From: Bacteroidetes bacterium GWC2_46_850
Lineage (GTDB): Bacteria > Bacteroidota > Bacteroidia > Bacteroidales > Dysgonomonadaceae
Assembly (NCBI GenBank): GCA_001768325.1
Contig: MENQ01000012.1
Coordinates: 165,525 to 229,524 of the forward strand
Direction: 5' to 3'
Length of the DNA stretch: 64,000 nt
Position 1 is the stretch's first letter. The number at the start of each line of letters is the position of its first letter. The translations under genes were made by a program, and so were the position numbers. The notes beneath the pieces were generated by a model. It worked only from the letters and a program-made list of their open reading frames with translations. It did not search any database and had not been told where the DNA came from. Of the stretch, positions 8,577-17,922 are shown in pieces.

Positions 8577-10028
8577 TCACGCATTGGACTTTCCAGTGGA
8601 TTTGGGTATGGTAATCATAATAAACAGAATCGCCATGACAACCATCAGGAGATTTACCCCCAGGCCGACGATAGCCGCCTGACGGACCATTACATTGTCC
8701 TGGCGTCCTTCAAAAGTCAATACTCCTTCCATCCATTGAATAGGGTTGCCTACATTGAATGCAGCAAAGATGCCGGCAGAGATGGCAACCCCAAGTGCAG
8801 CCCCCAGTGAAGATGCCATTTTGTAAATACCCGAGCCTGCTCCGGCCTGATCCGCGGGCAGGTTAGACAGTGCCGCATCGGTGGAGGGCGTAGCGTAAAA
8901 TGCCAGGCCCAATCCAAACAATGTGTAAGCAATCATGGCGAGAATTTTATACGTACCGGTCATCACATTGGTAAACATAAGAAGGATGATGGCCAGCGCA
9001 ACGATGAGCGAGCCCCAGATCATGGGCTTACGTGCGCCAAATCGCTGCAGCAACTTTTCACCCGTGCGGATGAACAGGACAATGGCGATGGCATACCCCA
9101 AAGTGAGCATGCCGGCTTCCTGTGCCGAGAGGTTTCCGCCGACCTGCAGCAGCATGAGTGATACAATTAGTATGCCGGCCGTACCATTGAGCAGAAAGTT
9201 TGAAATAGTAGCACCGGTAAATATCAGGTTATGAAACAACTTAAAATCGATAAAAGCACCTTTTTTCTCTTTTTCAATGTAAAAGAACAGAATGGAGAAA
9301 AGAAGGATCGCCGCCATCAAAACAATACCAGCCACGCTGGTAAAACCCAATTGGGCTCCTTTGGCTATGAGTATCTGCAAGGCAATCATCGCCAGCATAA
9401 ATGTAATGATACCCGCATAATCATTTTTGGGCTGTTCTTTCTGTACCGCCTTACTTTCGGGCGTCCCATTGATCAGGATGAGACCGATGATGGAAACAGC
9501 TGCAGCGGCAATGAAAATCCATCGCCAACCTACACTGACCATCAATCCTCCAAAGAGTGCAGCAAAACCCGAACCGCCCCATGATCCCATAGACCACAAT
9601 GAAATGGCACGTTGCCGTTCTTTGCCTGCCCAATAGGCTTTTACCAATGCCAGACTTGCAGGCATAATGGCGGCAGCAGAAAGTCCCTGGAAAATGCGGC
9701 CAAGAATTAAAACCAGACCAGCAGCATGGCCTGTCGGTGTGAGTCCAACCAATAGTGATCCGACAATACTAAAATAAAATCCGATACGAATTATTTTCAT
9801 TCGCCCCACTATGTCTGCAAGGCCACCAAAAACAACGATAAAAATACCTGAAAACAAAGCTGTGACAGAAACCGCAATGTTCATCATGGCTGCATCCATG
9901 TGGAGGTCTTTCGCCATGTCAACATTGATGTTTAATGTGGTTTGTGCAAAGAGCCAAAAAGCCAATACGCCAAGGATGATACCCAATAATAATTTATCAT
10001 TTCCTTTGTATTCCACTGAATTTGTCAT
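8577..10028 (-). CDS. MFS exporter, DHA2 (14-TM) drug-resistance type
   Basis: 483 residues with 13-14 hydrophobic segments. The GGLADIVGRMKIIRIGF loop after the second segment is the MFS motif A, and LILGRIFQGLSAAAIMPASLALV is the antiporter-type segment of DHA transporters. A 14-segment layout points to the DHA2 family, which exports drugs, dyes or metabolites using proton motive force; the substrate is unknown. It lies first in a minus-strand run with the M20 and DUF1697 genes. A hairpin about 160 bp upstream separates it from the lipoprotein-hydrolase operon. Confidence 0.88.
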   Translation of the reverse strand: MTNSVEYKGNDKLLLGIILGVLAFWLFAQTTLNINVDMAKDLHMDAAMMNIAVSVTALFSGIFIVVFGGLADIVGRMKIIRIGFYFSIVGSLLVGLTPTGHAAGLVLILGRIFQGLSAAAIMPASLALVKAYWAGKERQRAISLWSMGSWGGSGFAALFGGLMVSVGWRWIFIAAAAVSIIGLILINGTPESKAVQKEQPKNDYAGIITFMLAMIALQILIAKGAQLGFTSVAGIVLMAAILLFSILFFYIEKEKKGAFIDFKLFHNLIFTGATISNFLLNGTAGILIVSLMLLQVGGNLSAQEAGMLTLGYAIAIVLFIRTGEKLLQRFGARKPMIWGSLIVALAIILLMFTNVMTGTYKILAMIAYTLFGLGLAFYATPSTDAALSNLPADQAGAGSGIYKMASSLGAALGVAISAGIFAAFNVGNPIQWMEGVLTFEGRQDNVMVRQAAIVGLGVNLLMVVMAILFIMITIPKSTGKSNA

Positions 10029-10184
10029 ACCAGTAAGTTAGTTATTGTTATAAGTTAGTTGATATTCAATTGTTTAGTTTTTTTTGTTTTTCAGGATCTC
10101 GATATTCAGATATAGAAGAGCTCGTGCTTTTGATCTAACGTTTATTTACTTGTTTTGGTTCGGATATAGGTGTACCAAAATATA

Positions 10185-10212
10185 AGCCGGCTAATTATCA
10201 CAGAAGCCGGCT
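10185..10212 (-). terminator. Hairpin terminator after hydrolase operon
   Basis: Two copies of the self-complementary AGCCGGCT (10185-10192 and 10205-10212) pair across a 12-nt loop. On the minus strand the hairpin is followed by TTATATTTTGG. It lies 22 bp beyond the hydrolase stop, and so probably ends that operon; the T-tract is interrupted. On the plus strand it is followed by ATGATTTTTTT, but no plus-strand gene leads into it. Confidence 0.5.
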
Positions 10213-10233
10213 GTTAATGATTTTTTTGACTTT

Positions 10234-11202
10234 TTAATTTTTGGAATCGACCGATAATAAGAAATTACGTACTACCCGAACGTTTTCGTCTTTTGCGTCA
10301 GCCATGGTTATATGTGCGGCATTGCGAATCATATAATACTTACTGTCTTTCACTTGATCTGCAAAACCTTTAACCAGTTGGGGACCTGCAGTATCAAACT
10401 CGCCGACTGTAAAAAGTGTCGGAACATTTATTTCCTTCAGAAATTGAGTGTCATCGAGATTTATCATCGTCCCGGTTACTGAAAATTCACTCGGCCCTTG
10501 CATGTAATTGTACATTTTGACGTTGAAACCTGAGAACAGACTATCAGATTCTAGATTACCGGGATAACGTACGAGATACAGGTCGCTGAATTTAGCCATG
10601 GCTTCCTGATATAACGGATTCATATAATCACCGGTAGAATCGGCTGCTGCAACTGCATTTTGTAAAGAATCGGGCAGTGTCTCGAGAAGTAGTACGGCGT
10701 TCTCTGCATAAGCCGGGATATCTAAACAGGCGCTTGCAAATATGAGGGATGCAACATGTTCCGGAAATGCGTGAAAGTATTCAAGAGCTATTATCGTGCC
10801 CAAAGAGTGTCCCAATATATTCCATTTTTTGATACCCAAAGCTTCACGCAGTGTTTCTAGTTCCAGAACTCTCTCTTTAAGTGAAAATAATGCAGTATCT
10901 TCTGTAAAGGTCGATTTTCCGCCACCAAACTGATCGTAACGAATGACCTGACGGTCATTTCCAAGTTCTTCGAACGGTTTTAAATAATAACTGTTCATAC
11001 CCGGACCGCCATGAATAAGTACAACCGGAATACCTGTTCCTGTTCCTGATACTTTATACCACATCATCCCATCGTGAACTGGGATGTTTCCTTCTCCAAC
11101 CGGGAGTTTTGAGTAGTTGCACGATACCAAACCCCAACTGAAGAAAGAGATGAAGAAAACAAGGAGAAGCAGGTTGCAGAATTTTATTTCATCTGTTTTC
11201 AT
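10234..11202 (-). CDS. Alpha/beta hydrolase lipoprotein, proline iminopeptidase-like
   Basis: 322 residues. A hydrophobic leader ends in a lipobox GLVSC (Cys28), so the protein should be anchored in the membrane. The body has the alpha/beta-hydrolase order: oxyanion HGGPGMNSYYL, RYDQFGGGKS, nucleophile elbow GHSLG, acid in VGEFDTAGP and histidine in RNAAHITMAD. HGGPG and the YDQ-GGGKS strand match S33 prolyl aminopeptidases, but the elbow is GHSLG rather than the usual GGSWG, so substrate preference may differ. It is the last gene of a three-gene operon, 4 bp after an NTF2-like gene. Confidence 0.85.
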   Translation of the reverse strand: MKTDEIKFCNLLLLVFFISFFSWGLVSCNYSKLPVGEGNIPVHDGMMWYKVSGTGTGIPVVLIHGGPGMNSYYLKPFEELGNDRQVIRYDQFGGGKSTFTEDTALFSLKERVLELETLREALGIKKWNILGHSLGTIIALEYFHAFPEHVASLIFASACLDIPAYAENAVLLLETLPDSLQNAVAAADSTGDYMNPLYQEAMAKFSDLYLVRYPGNLESDSLFSGFNVKMYNYMQGPSEFSVTGTMINLDDTQFLKEINVPTLFTVGEFDTAGPQLVKGFADQVKDSKYYMIRNAAHITMADAKDENVRVVRNFLLSVDSKN

Positions 11203-11206
11203 AATC

Positions 11207-12085
11207 CTATTTTTTATTCATTGATAGTATCCAGTAATCGCCGTCAACCGAAAGATTACAATCACTTCCCATGTAGTCAGCCATTTCAGTCCACATATTT
11301 TTACTAAAAATGTAAAGATCGTCAGATGTCACATCGAAATCCTTATCAACAACGGGTGCGAGAAATTTTGCCTTAAAGGTTGTTTCATCGCGCTCCAGCA
11401 CTTCAGCATAGGTGGACAAAATCTGAAGACCGGAGATAAATATATCTGTCAATCCATCAAACCCCTCAGATTGATTAAATGTTTTCGAAGATCTCTTGCC
11501 AACCATGATGCCCACCTCTGCCGATGTTGTTCCGGTTTCTTTGAAATAATTAATGAATAAAATTGCAACATCCCATGCGTGGCTAACAAGCCAGCCCGCT
11601 TTATCGAAAAGCGGAGCATTTGGTATCTGATACTTCTTATCAATTGTTTTGGCAAAAATCAGTGGGTTATTGAGACTATAATAATTTATTTTTATTTTCC
11701 ACACTCCATCAATCTTTTCCAAAATATATATTTCAAAGAAGTCAATCACTTCAGCTTTTCCGGATCTGTCTCTTGTTTCGGTAAAAATTCTTGTTACAAT
11801 TGCTGAATTAGGCCCTGTGATTTCGGTAGAAATATTCTTTACATCCTGTTTTATATTACCTGTTTTTTCGAAAAAAGATTTTATTGTTTCACGTATAGGC
11901 TGAACTTTGCCATGCGGTTCTATAATGATGGCACCTTCTGCATACATCTTCTGTACAGCATCCCAGTTTTTTTCTTCAAACAGTTTGGAGTATTCCTTTA
12001 CAAAATCTTCGGCCGATTTGTTCTGATCTTCCTGACAGAAGACCAGTACGGGAATCAGAAATAATAGGAATAATATTTTTTTCAT
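11207..12085 (-). CDS. Exported NTF2-like (SnoaL/DUF4440 type) protein with unknown C-terminal domain
   Basis: 292 residues. A signal peptide (KKILFLLFLIPVLVFC-QE) is followed by an NTF2-like domain (about residues 20-135: EDFVKEYSKLFEEKNWDAVQKMYAEGAIIIEPHG, then VTRIFTETRDRSG and the WKIKINYYS strand). Residues 150-290 form a second domain with GFDGLTDIF and MWTEMADYMGSDC that I do not recognise. The cysteine at the leader end could be a lipobox (LVFCQ). NTF2 folds hold small ligands or act as scaffolds; no function can be given. It lies 8 bp after its paralogue and 4 bp before the lipoprotein hydrolase. Confidence 0.7.
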   Translation of the reverse strand: MKKILFLLFLIPVLVFCQEDQNKSAEDFVKEYSKLFEEKNWDAVQKMYAEGAIIIEPHGKVQPIRETIKSFFEKTGNIKQDVKNISTEITGPNSAIVTRIFTETRDRSGKAEVIDFFEIYILEKIDGVWKIKINYYSLNNPLIFAKTIDKKYQIPNAPLFDKAGWLVSHAWDVAILFINYFKETGTTSAEVGIMVGKRSSKTFNQSEGFDGLTDIFISGLQILSTYAEVLERDETTFKAKFLAPVVDKDFDVTSDDLYIFSKNMWTEMADYMGSDCNLSVDGDYWILSMNKK

Positions 12086-12093
12086 GATTGGTT

Positions 12094-12870
12094 TTATTTT
12101 TTATTAAATGTGACAATCCAGTACGTGCCGTCCGATGTCTGACTACAGTTTGCACCCATATAATCGGCTATTTCCATCCAAATGTTTTGACTAAAATTGA
12201 ACAACTCTTCCGGTGTTACATTCCAAAATTTATAGACAACAGGTGAGAGAAATTTTACATTTAATGTTATTTCATTACGTTCCAAAACTTCAATATAAGT
12301 AGAAAGGGATGTAAGATTCCATAAAAATCCATTGGTCAATCCATCAAATCCTTTTGATTTGTCCCAAGACTGTACAAATCTTTTTCCCATGATTATACCG
12401 GCCTCTTCGGGTGTTATCCCTGCTTCTTTTGAACGCTCAATTTCGTAGTATAAAATTGCCCATCCATGTTTTATTGTCCATCCAAGTTTATCGATGGCAG
12501 GAGGATTATCTCTTTGATATTTCTTATCAATAGTTTCAGCATAAATCACAGGGAAGTTCGAGGAAATAAAATAACTCTTGATTTTCCATGATCTGGCAGT
12601 CCGTTCAAGTAGAAAAAAATCAAAATAATCGAATGTGTAAATATTTCCTGACCAGTTATTTGTCTGCAACTGATTTGTGGTTACAATAACTGAATTAGGT
12701 CCTGTTATCTCCGAAGAAATTTCCTTGACATCGATTTTTACAGATTTGATCTTCTCTCTGTTATTAACAATATTAGCCTGTATTGTTTCGCGTAAAGGCA
12801 ATTTCTTGCCATTTGGGAGAATCATTTTGGCATCATCTGCATACAACTCAATAATTGTATCCCACTTCAT
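12094..12870 (-). CDS. NTF2-like paralogue of the next gene, 5' end lost
   Basis: 258 residues from the first available start. It aligns end to end with the downstream 292-residue paralogue (shared ITGPNS, ETIDKKYQ, GFDGLT and MWMEIADYMG-type blocks) but lacks the signal peptide and first helix. Twelve in-frame codons upstream of the ATG still encode matching sequence (VVKSYKLCEEMKWD against FVKEYSKLFEEKNWD), until an in-frame TAA at 12907-12909. No ATG, GTG or TTG lies in that stretch. The gene has therefore lost its original start and export signal. It is either a decaying pseudogene or translated as a cytoplasmic fragment. First gene of the operon with the paralogue and the lipoprotein hydrolase. 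Confidence 0.6.
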   Translation of the reverse strand: MKWDTIIELYADDAKMILPNGKKLPLRETIQANIVNNREKIKSVKIDVKEISSEITGPNSVIVTTNQLQTNNWSGNIYTFDYFDFFLLERTARSWKIKSYFISSNFPVIYAETIDKKYQRDNPPAIDKLGWTIKHGWAILYYEIERSKEAGITPEEAGIIMGKRFVQSWDKSKGFDGLTNGFLWNLTSLSTYIEVLERNEITLNVKFLSPVVYKFWNVTPEELFNFSQNIWMEIADYMGANCSQTSDGTYWIVTFNKK

Positions 12871-13110
12871 CTCCTCACATAATTTGTAGGACTTGACGAC
12901 AGGTTGTTATAACTAAAAATGCAAATATTTGTATTATTTCGACAAGGTTTGTTTTTTATTTGTATTTTTCATGCAAATACGCAATTTAAGGTGTTGATTA
13001 TCACATGATGATATGAATTGTCCTGTGCTAATCATAGCGCTAAGTGATGCTGTTAAATATTAATAAAATTGTAGGCTGTGAAGTTGTTTTTCCGTGTGGA
13101 TTCAATTGTT

Positions 13111-14088
13111 TCAGTAACGCCGGTCTCGCATGCTCCGGGAGGTACCGGCTGTAGCGGGTTTTCTTTTGGATAGCCGGCTGCTGTCGCTACGTTTTACCTC
13201 GGGGAGTCGGGTTGCCGTGGATGTTTCTTCCTGTAAGAGGTTCCTTTCAAAGTCGGTCAGTTCCTTTTCAATGCGTTCCTGTTCGGCCTTCATCTCTTCG
13301 GACGTGGAAGTGTACTGCGAGAGGGAGAGGTTGCCGGGATTTCCTGTTTTGTAGATGTCACCCTCATATTTCCGCTGACGGAAGAAATCATCTATGGTGC
13401 CATACAAGCTGTTGTTGAGAGACGAGGTCATCACAGGCATGCGGCGGGTATAGGGCTCAAGTGCACTGTAGGGTATCCAGAAGAGCGGGTAGCGGGTGGT
13501 GGCGGCATCGGGGGTATCCATACGGTGAAGTACCGGACAAATGGCGAGCGGCATCACCCGGAAAGCGGAGGTGGGGGTATCTACATAATATAGCTCTTTC
13601 AGAAAATATCCCTGCACTTCGCGGGAGGGAACATCGGCATCATTCACCACGATGCTGCCGCTCACGTTTTCATGATAGATGTCGAACCGGTCCATAAACT
13701 CCTGTAGATTGATCCGATAGGTTTCCGTGAACTCTTCCCGTCCATCGACGTACTCATAGGCAGTAACCGATCCCTTCTCCAGTAGCCGGAAGATCTGCGA
13801 GAAGAGGTTCATTTTCCCGGCAGTGGCTGTCTCCGGGTAATAGAGTGGAGCGTTGGCTTCCCGGGATAGATCGAGGTACCGGTAGATGATGCGCGACCAT
13901 CGGGTATTGGCAATGATTTCTTCTCCCTGATCGTTTTGTACCGCGTCGGAGTTGGCCGTAATAGTCGTCTGTTGGCTGTTTTCACGCTGACGTCGCTGTT
14001 CAATTCTTTCCCGTGCGGTGGTTTGCGGGTAAAGGGCAATGACTTGTGCCAGTAAAAGGAGTAGGATGAATATCGTACGGGTTATCAT
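13111..14088 (-). CDS. porN: Type IX secretion component PorN/GldN
   Basis: 325 residues with a signal peptide (ITRTIFILLLLLAQVIA). Recognised by the GldN core: NTRWSRIIYRYLDLSREANAPLYYPE, MNLFSQIFRLLEKGSVTAYEYVDG, LKELYYVDTPTSAFRVMPLAICPVLHR and PLFWIPYSALEPY. PorN is a periplasmic partner that forms the ring under the outer membrane with the lipoprotein PorK in type IX secretion. The last 60 residues are charged and rich in S, R and E, likely disordered. It is the last gene of the porPKLMN run and is preceded by a 72-bp spacer carrying TCAGC heptad repeats. Confidence 0.95.
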   Translation of the reverse strand: MITRTIFILLLLLAQVIALYPQTTARERIEQRRQRENSQQTTITANSDAVQNDQGEEIIANTRWSRIIYRYLDLSREANAPLYYPETATAGKMNLFSQIFRLLEKGSVTAYEYVDGREEFTETYRINLQEFMDRFDIYHENVSGSIVVNDADVPSREVQGYFLKELYYVDTPTSAFRVMPLAICPVLHRMDTPDAATTRYPLFWIPYSALEPYTRRMPVMTSSLNNSLYGTIDDFFRQRKYEGDIYKTGNPGNLSLSQYTSTSEEMKAEQERIEKELTDFERNLLQEETSTATRLPEVKRSDSSRLSKRKPATAGTSRSMRDRRY

Positions 14089-14100
14089 AATTCTTAGCTA

Positions 14101-14128
14101 TCAGCGTTCAGCGTTCAGCTGTCAGCTT
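14101..14128. repeat. Tandem TCAGC heptads, copy 1
   Basis: Four contiguous 7-mers in the porM-porN spacer: TCAGCGT, TCAGCGT, TCAGCTG, TCAGCTT, followed by TT. A weaker second cluster (GTTCAGTTCTCAGC) lies at 14147-14160. The same kind of array recurs at three other intergenic sites in this window. Confidence 0.8.
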
Positions 14129-14160
14129 TTGATTTTAACTTTTAGTGTTCAGTTCTCAGC

Positions 14161-15711
14161 TTAATTAATTCTCAGTTCCATTACTGCGATCTCGCGCTCC
14201 GTACCATCGGGGCCGGCAGCACGGACACCAGAGATGTAGAAGTAACTGCCACGGCTAAGCCGTCTGATCTGTTCCCGCTGTCGGTCGGAGAAGCGGCTGC
14301 CATTGGAAACTTCTGGAATGGCATTGCCCATCGAATCGAAAAACACCGTGCGAAAGCTTCTTACCTGAAAGGGTACCTGGAGAATGCCGTCGTCGATGGC
14401 TGCCTTCAGTCCTTCGCTGCTCAACAGTGCTGACTTGGGGATGCTGCCACTCTTGCGGCTTACCACATTGCCGCTTGTGTCGCGGTACTCCAAAAAGGGT
14501 GTGGGGTCGGGAAGGGCACGCACCCTGAACTGCTGTGAGGCGAGCGGGCGGACAGCACCTCCCGCGGTGCGGGCGGAGACCGACAGCGTGACATCCTGTC
14601 CCACCGCAGCGGGCCGAACCGACCATCTGTTACCTCTGCGGCTCAACTGTCCGTTTGAAATGATGGCATTGATGTCCTGAGGCGCGAAACCGGGTACGGA
14701 GATGGTAATCTCATTGTCGATGCCGGCATAGAGCACATTCATCAACGTGGGGGCGATGGTAGCCATAGGCTCCACCACGGTGTAACTGCCAGAAAAGGGA
14801 TATTGTTTCGATATACCGCTTCTCCCGGCTATCTCCAGGTATCCCTCCAACGGGAAGGTACCAATACTGTTTGCGGGCAGTGTGAAAGCGCCATTCACGG
14901 CTGCGGGCTGCGGTACGCCGTTCAGGGTGAGTAAGGGATGACGGGTGGAGTCTTCTGCTGCAAGGATGACCCTTGCATTGTAAGTCCCGCCCTGAATCAC
15001 TACATCCGATTCCGGGATCAGTCGGGCACTGAGCCTGTTCATCCTGAAATCGTCCACATCCACACTATTCAGAATGCTTGACAAAGCTTCTCCTTCGGCG
15101 GATCGTACATCGTTCTCGATTTTTGTTAGCAGGGTCACTGCCGCTACCAGAGGTATGTTCTCGAAAAATGAAGCTTCCCAGCTTTTGTTACCTGCTCTGG
15201 AAACGGTACCGAGACTTTTCTGAATAATTTTTCTTCGTGCGGAATCAGTTACCAGACCCGCCACTGTCTCCCGGTAAAGAATGAGCGATTCCCGCAACTT
15301 TTTCCCTTCACCTCCAACGGGTGAGAGCATCACCACCGATGCTGCTTCAAGATCTTCCTTGTGTTTGATATGCGTTATATCCGCTTTTTTGCCGTCTGCT
15401 TGCAGTACCATCTGCAGTTTCAGCCTGGCGATATACTGCGTGAGCGAATCGCTCATGGTACGCACCAGCACACCTTTGTCGTACCAGCTTCCGGCTTTCT
15501 CCCTGTTTTGCAGGTTATATGATTCCAGTTCTTCCATGATCAGATTGTTCCGTTCCTGCATGGTATCGGAGGAGTTGCGGAGGCTGTCGTCCACCAGACC
15601 GAATCCGTCCAGGACCTCGACGGAGACGTTGAGTGCCAGCATGGCGATGAACACCAGGTACATCAGGTTGATCATCTTCTGACGGGGGGAGTTGGGACTG
15701 TTGACTGCCAT
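14161..15711 (-). CDS. porM: Type IX secretion / gliding motor protein PorM/GldM
   Basis: 516 residues. Starts with the GldM signature NSPRQKMINLMYLVFIAMLALNVSVEVLDGF, which is a short cytoplasmic tip and a single transmembrane helix (about residues 14-33). The long remainder is periplasmic: a helical domain to about residue 220, then beta-rich domains (GGTYNARVILAAED, EYRDTSGNVV) that span the periplasm. With PorL it forms the proton-powered motor that energises type IX secretion at the PorK/N ring. PorL lies 12 bp upstream. Confidence 0.96.
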   Translation of the reverse strand: MAVNSPNSPRQKMINLMYLVFIAMLALNVSVEVLDGFGLVDDSLRNSSDTMQERNNLIMEELESYNLQNREKAGSWYDKGVLVRTMSDSLTQYIARLKLQMVLQADGKKADITHIKHKEDLEAASVVMLSPVGGEGKKLRESLILYRETVAGLVTDSARRKIIQKSLGTVSRAGNKSWEASFFENIPLVAAVTLLTKIENDVRSAEGEALSSILNSVDVDDFRMNRLSARLIPESDVVIQGGTYNARVILAAEDSTRHPLLTLNGVPQPAAVNGAFTLPANSIGTFPLEGYLEIAGRSGISKQYPFSGSYTVVEPMATIAPTLMNVLYAGIDNEITISVPGFAPQDINAIISNGQLSRRGNRWSVRPAAVGQDVTLSVSARTAGGAVRPLASQQFRVRALPDPTPFLEYRDTSGNVVSRKSGSIPKSALLSSEGLKAAIDDGILQVPFQVRSFRTVFFDSMGNAIPEVSNGSRFSDRQREQIRRLSRGSYFYISGVRAAGPDGTEREIAVMELRIN

Positions 15712-15723
15712 GGCGGTTATGCG

Positions 15724-16482
15724 TTATTTCTGATCGGCGGAAGCCTGATTGCCCCGGTTCGGTGTCATGGCCTGCAGCATGCGGGCATAAGCCGCATTAA
15801 GCTCTGTGAGCTGTGCTGCCATTTTCTCTGTTTCCCGTTTAATCACATTTCCTTCGGGCAGGCTGTCGCTGTACATCGTGCCGAGACGGGTGAGCCCTCT
15901 GTTGATCTGTTCAATGCTGTTGATCTGGCTACTGACTTCCTTCAACTGAAGTTCATAGAGGCTATTCAGACCGGAAAGGGTTCGGTTCAAGTTCCCCAGT
16001 TGTTTCTCGTAGGTGTCGGCCTGGGTTGAAAACAGGGAGAGGTCATCTGCGCTGCTCCTGTATTCGGTGGTTCCGTGGGGTGCGTGGGGGAGTGCGGTTG
16101 CGGAAGCCTCCGAAACGGGGTATTGTTGCATGCCGGCAAAGGACGACGATGTACTGTGGGACGTACTCGTGCCCTGGGTGAGAATGTCGGGACTATCGGT
16201 GGACTGCTCAGCGGCTTGTCCGTTGCCGAGTGCGGGAAATACTTGCTCCCAGGGGTAATCGCGTACGGGCGTATCGAAGGCAGAGAGGATGAAGACAATC
16301 ACCTCGGTGACCATCCCGATAAAGAGCATCTCGTTACCGAATGGAAAGTGGAGCAGTTTGAACATGGCGCCCAGGATCACCAAGGCTGCGCCAAAACTGT
16401 AGGCAAAGTGGATTGTTCGCTTGCCATTTTCGGTCTGCAGAAAGCGTTCCAACCTGTTTTTGTATCTTTTGTATGCGTTCAT
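15724..16482 (-). CDS. porL: Type IX secretion motor protein PorL/GldL
   Basis: 252 residues. Two transmembrane helices at about residues 27-46 (FAYSFGAALVILGAMFKLL) and 52-70 (MLFIGMVTEVIVFILSAFD) carry the GldL family pattern, including the HFPFGNE loop and the glutamate in TM2 proposed for proton coupling. The C-terminal two thirds is cytoplasmic, first low-complexity Ser/Thr/Pro/Ala (about 90-140), then a helical coiled coil (LNRTLSGLNSLYELQLKEVSSQI). The linker is longer and more disordered than usual. It acts with PorM; the start follows porK by 27 bp. Confidence 0.95.
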   Translation of the reverse strand: MNAYKRYKNRLERFLQTENGKRTIHFAYSFGAALVILGAMFKLLHFPFGNEMLFIGMVTEVIVFILSAFDTPVRDYPWEQVFPALGNGQAAEQSTDSPDILTQGTSTSHSTSSSFAGMQQYPVSEASATALPHAPHGTTEYRSSADDLSLFSTQADTYEKQLGNLNRTLSGLNSLYELQLKEVSSQINSIEQINRGLTRLGTMYSDSLPEGNVIKRETEKMAAQLTELNAAYARMLQAMTPNRGNQASADQK

Positions 16483-16509
16483 ATCGATCTATGTTGTGGG
16501 TCGTATATA

Positions 16510-17901
16510 TTATCTGCTGCCGGCGGTCTGTGTACGCACGCACCGGAAGCCGATCCATGATCGCCCCTTGTCACGTGCTTCGCTGTCGCGCATATCAGAA
16601 CGGATAAAGGTGGCGATATCTTTCCAGGAACCTCCCTTGACTACTTTCTGCTTCAGTGGAGTGGGGTCATCATCTTTGACACGGGTACTGTATTCCGGAT
16701 TCAGGTCGCTCATCAGCGTATTTCCCGATGCGGTGTAGGAGGTCGATGTCCACTCGGCTGCGTTGCCGGCCATATCGTAGAGCCCGAACTGGTTGGGTTT
16801 GAAACTCCTGACTTTTGCCGGGATCAGGTGGTTGTCTGCTGCATAGGCTCCGTCGCCGGGATTGAAGTTGGCCTGGTAGCAGCCGCTCTCACTGGTCGTG
16901 CCATCTGAACTCCATGGATAGATATTGTCGGAATTGGCATTGCGTGCTGCCAGTTCCCATTCGGCCTCGGTGGGAAGGCGGTACTTCTCAATCTGTACCC
17001 CAGCACGGTTCACACTACGGCGCAGAAACATCGTGCGCCACTCGCAGAAGGCGGAGGCCTGCTCCCAGGTGACACCCACCACCGGATGGTGCGCATAGGC
17101 GGGGTTGGCAAAATAATTGCGGAGATAATATTCGTTGTGGGCTTGCGGAAAGTCGTTCACCCAGCAGGTGGTATCGGGATAGATGTTGACGATGCGGGTG
17201 TGAACGAAATCGTAGAGGCTGCTCAGTGGCCGGGTGAGGGTCTGGTTGATGACCTGCCCATCGGGGGTGACGAAGGCGGTATCTTTCGATATCAGCGGCG
17301 CATTGGGAGCGTTACCCTCCAGGAAGGGTCGGTATTCACTCCGGGCCGCCATGGCTTCATCGAACCATTCGTAGCGAAAGTTGAGCTGGGTGGCATCGAG
17401 CATCTTCACACCGGTGATGGGATGAGTTTTGTAAAGGCTGTTGATGGCGGCCTCCTCCTCTTCGGTGTTGCGGCTCCATGGAATGGGGACAGACCAGTTG
17501 AGGCGGGGTGTGACCGGGTCGCCGAATTCGTCTTCGGTGATCTTATAAAAGTCGTCGCCTGCATAACGCGGATCGGCCATCCGTTCACGGATGATGGAGT
17601 CGCGTACCCAGTAGACAAACTGTTTGTACTGTGAGTTGGTAATCTCCGTTTCGTCCATCCAGAAATTATCCACCGAGATACCCCTGGTGGGGATGGTAAT
17701 ACCCCAGAGCGAGTCAGTCTCCCCGGGACCCATGGTGATGGAGCCGCGGGTCACAAGCACCATGTTGTAGGGAGTGGGTTCATCCCATACCCTGCCGACC
17801 GGAACGCCGGTGAGTTCTCCGCCCACGCTGCTCCCGATGCCACGCCGGCCACAGGAGAGGAGAGCGCCCAGTATCAGGATGATGATCAGATATTGTTTCA
17901 T
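16510..17901 (-). CDS. porK: Type IX secretion lipoprotein PorK/GldK
   Basis: 463 residues. Lipobox LLSCG (Cys17) gives an outer-membrane-anchored lipoprotein. The body is a formylglycine-generating-enzyme/sulfatase-modifying fold: VTRGSITMGPGETD, NFWMDETEITNSQYKQF, PVVGVTWEQASAFCEWR, YRLPTEAEWELAARN, GLYDMAGNAAEWTSTSY and the closing WIGFRCVR. In PorK/GldK the fold is structural, forming the periplasmic ring with PorN, and no enzymatic role is expected. First gene of the porKLMN block; porP lies about 275 bp upstream on the same strand. Confidence 0.96.
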   Translation of the reverse strand: MKQYLIIILILGALLSCGRRGIGSSVGGELTGVPVGRVWDEPTPYNMVLVTRGSITMGPGETDSLWGITIPTRGISVDNFWMDETEITNSQYKQFVYWVRDSIIRERMADPRYAGDDFYKITEDEFGDPVTPRLNWSVPIPWSRNTEEEEAAINSLYKTHPITGVKMLDATQLNFRYEWFDEAMAARSEYRPFLEGNAPNAPLISKDTAFVTPDGQVINQTLTRPLSSLYDFVHTRIVNIYPDTTCWVNDFPQAHNEYYLRNYFANPAYAHHPVVGVTWEQASAFCEWRTMFLRRSVNRAGVQIEKYRLPTEAEWELAARNANSDNIYPWSSDGTTSESGCYQANFNPGDGAYAADNHLIPAKVRSFKPNQFGLYDMAGNAAEWTSTSYTASGNTLMSDLNPEYSTRVKDDDPTPLKQKVVKGGSWKDIATFIRSDMRDSEARDKGRSWIGFRCVRTQTAGSR

Positions 17902-17922
17902 TGGGTTTATATTTTTTAGCTG

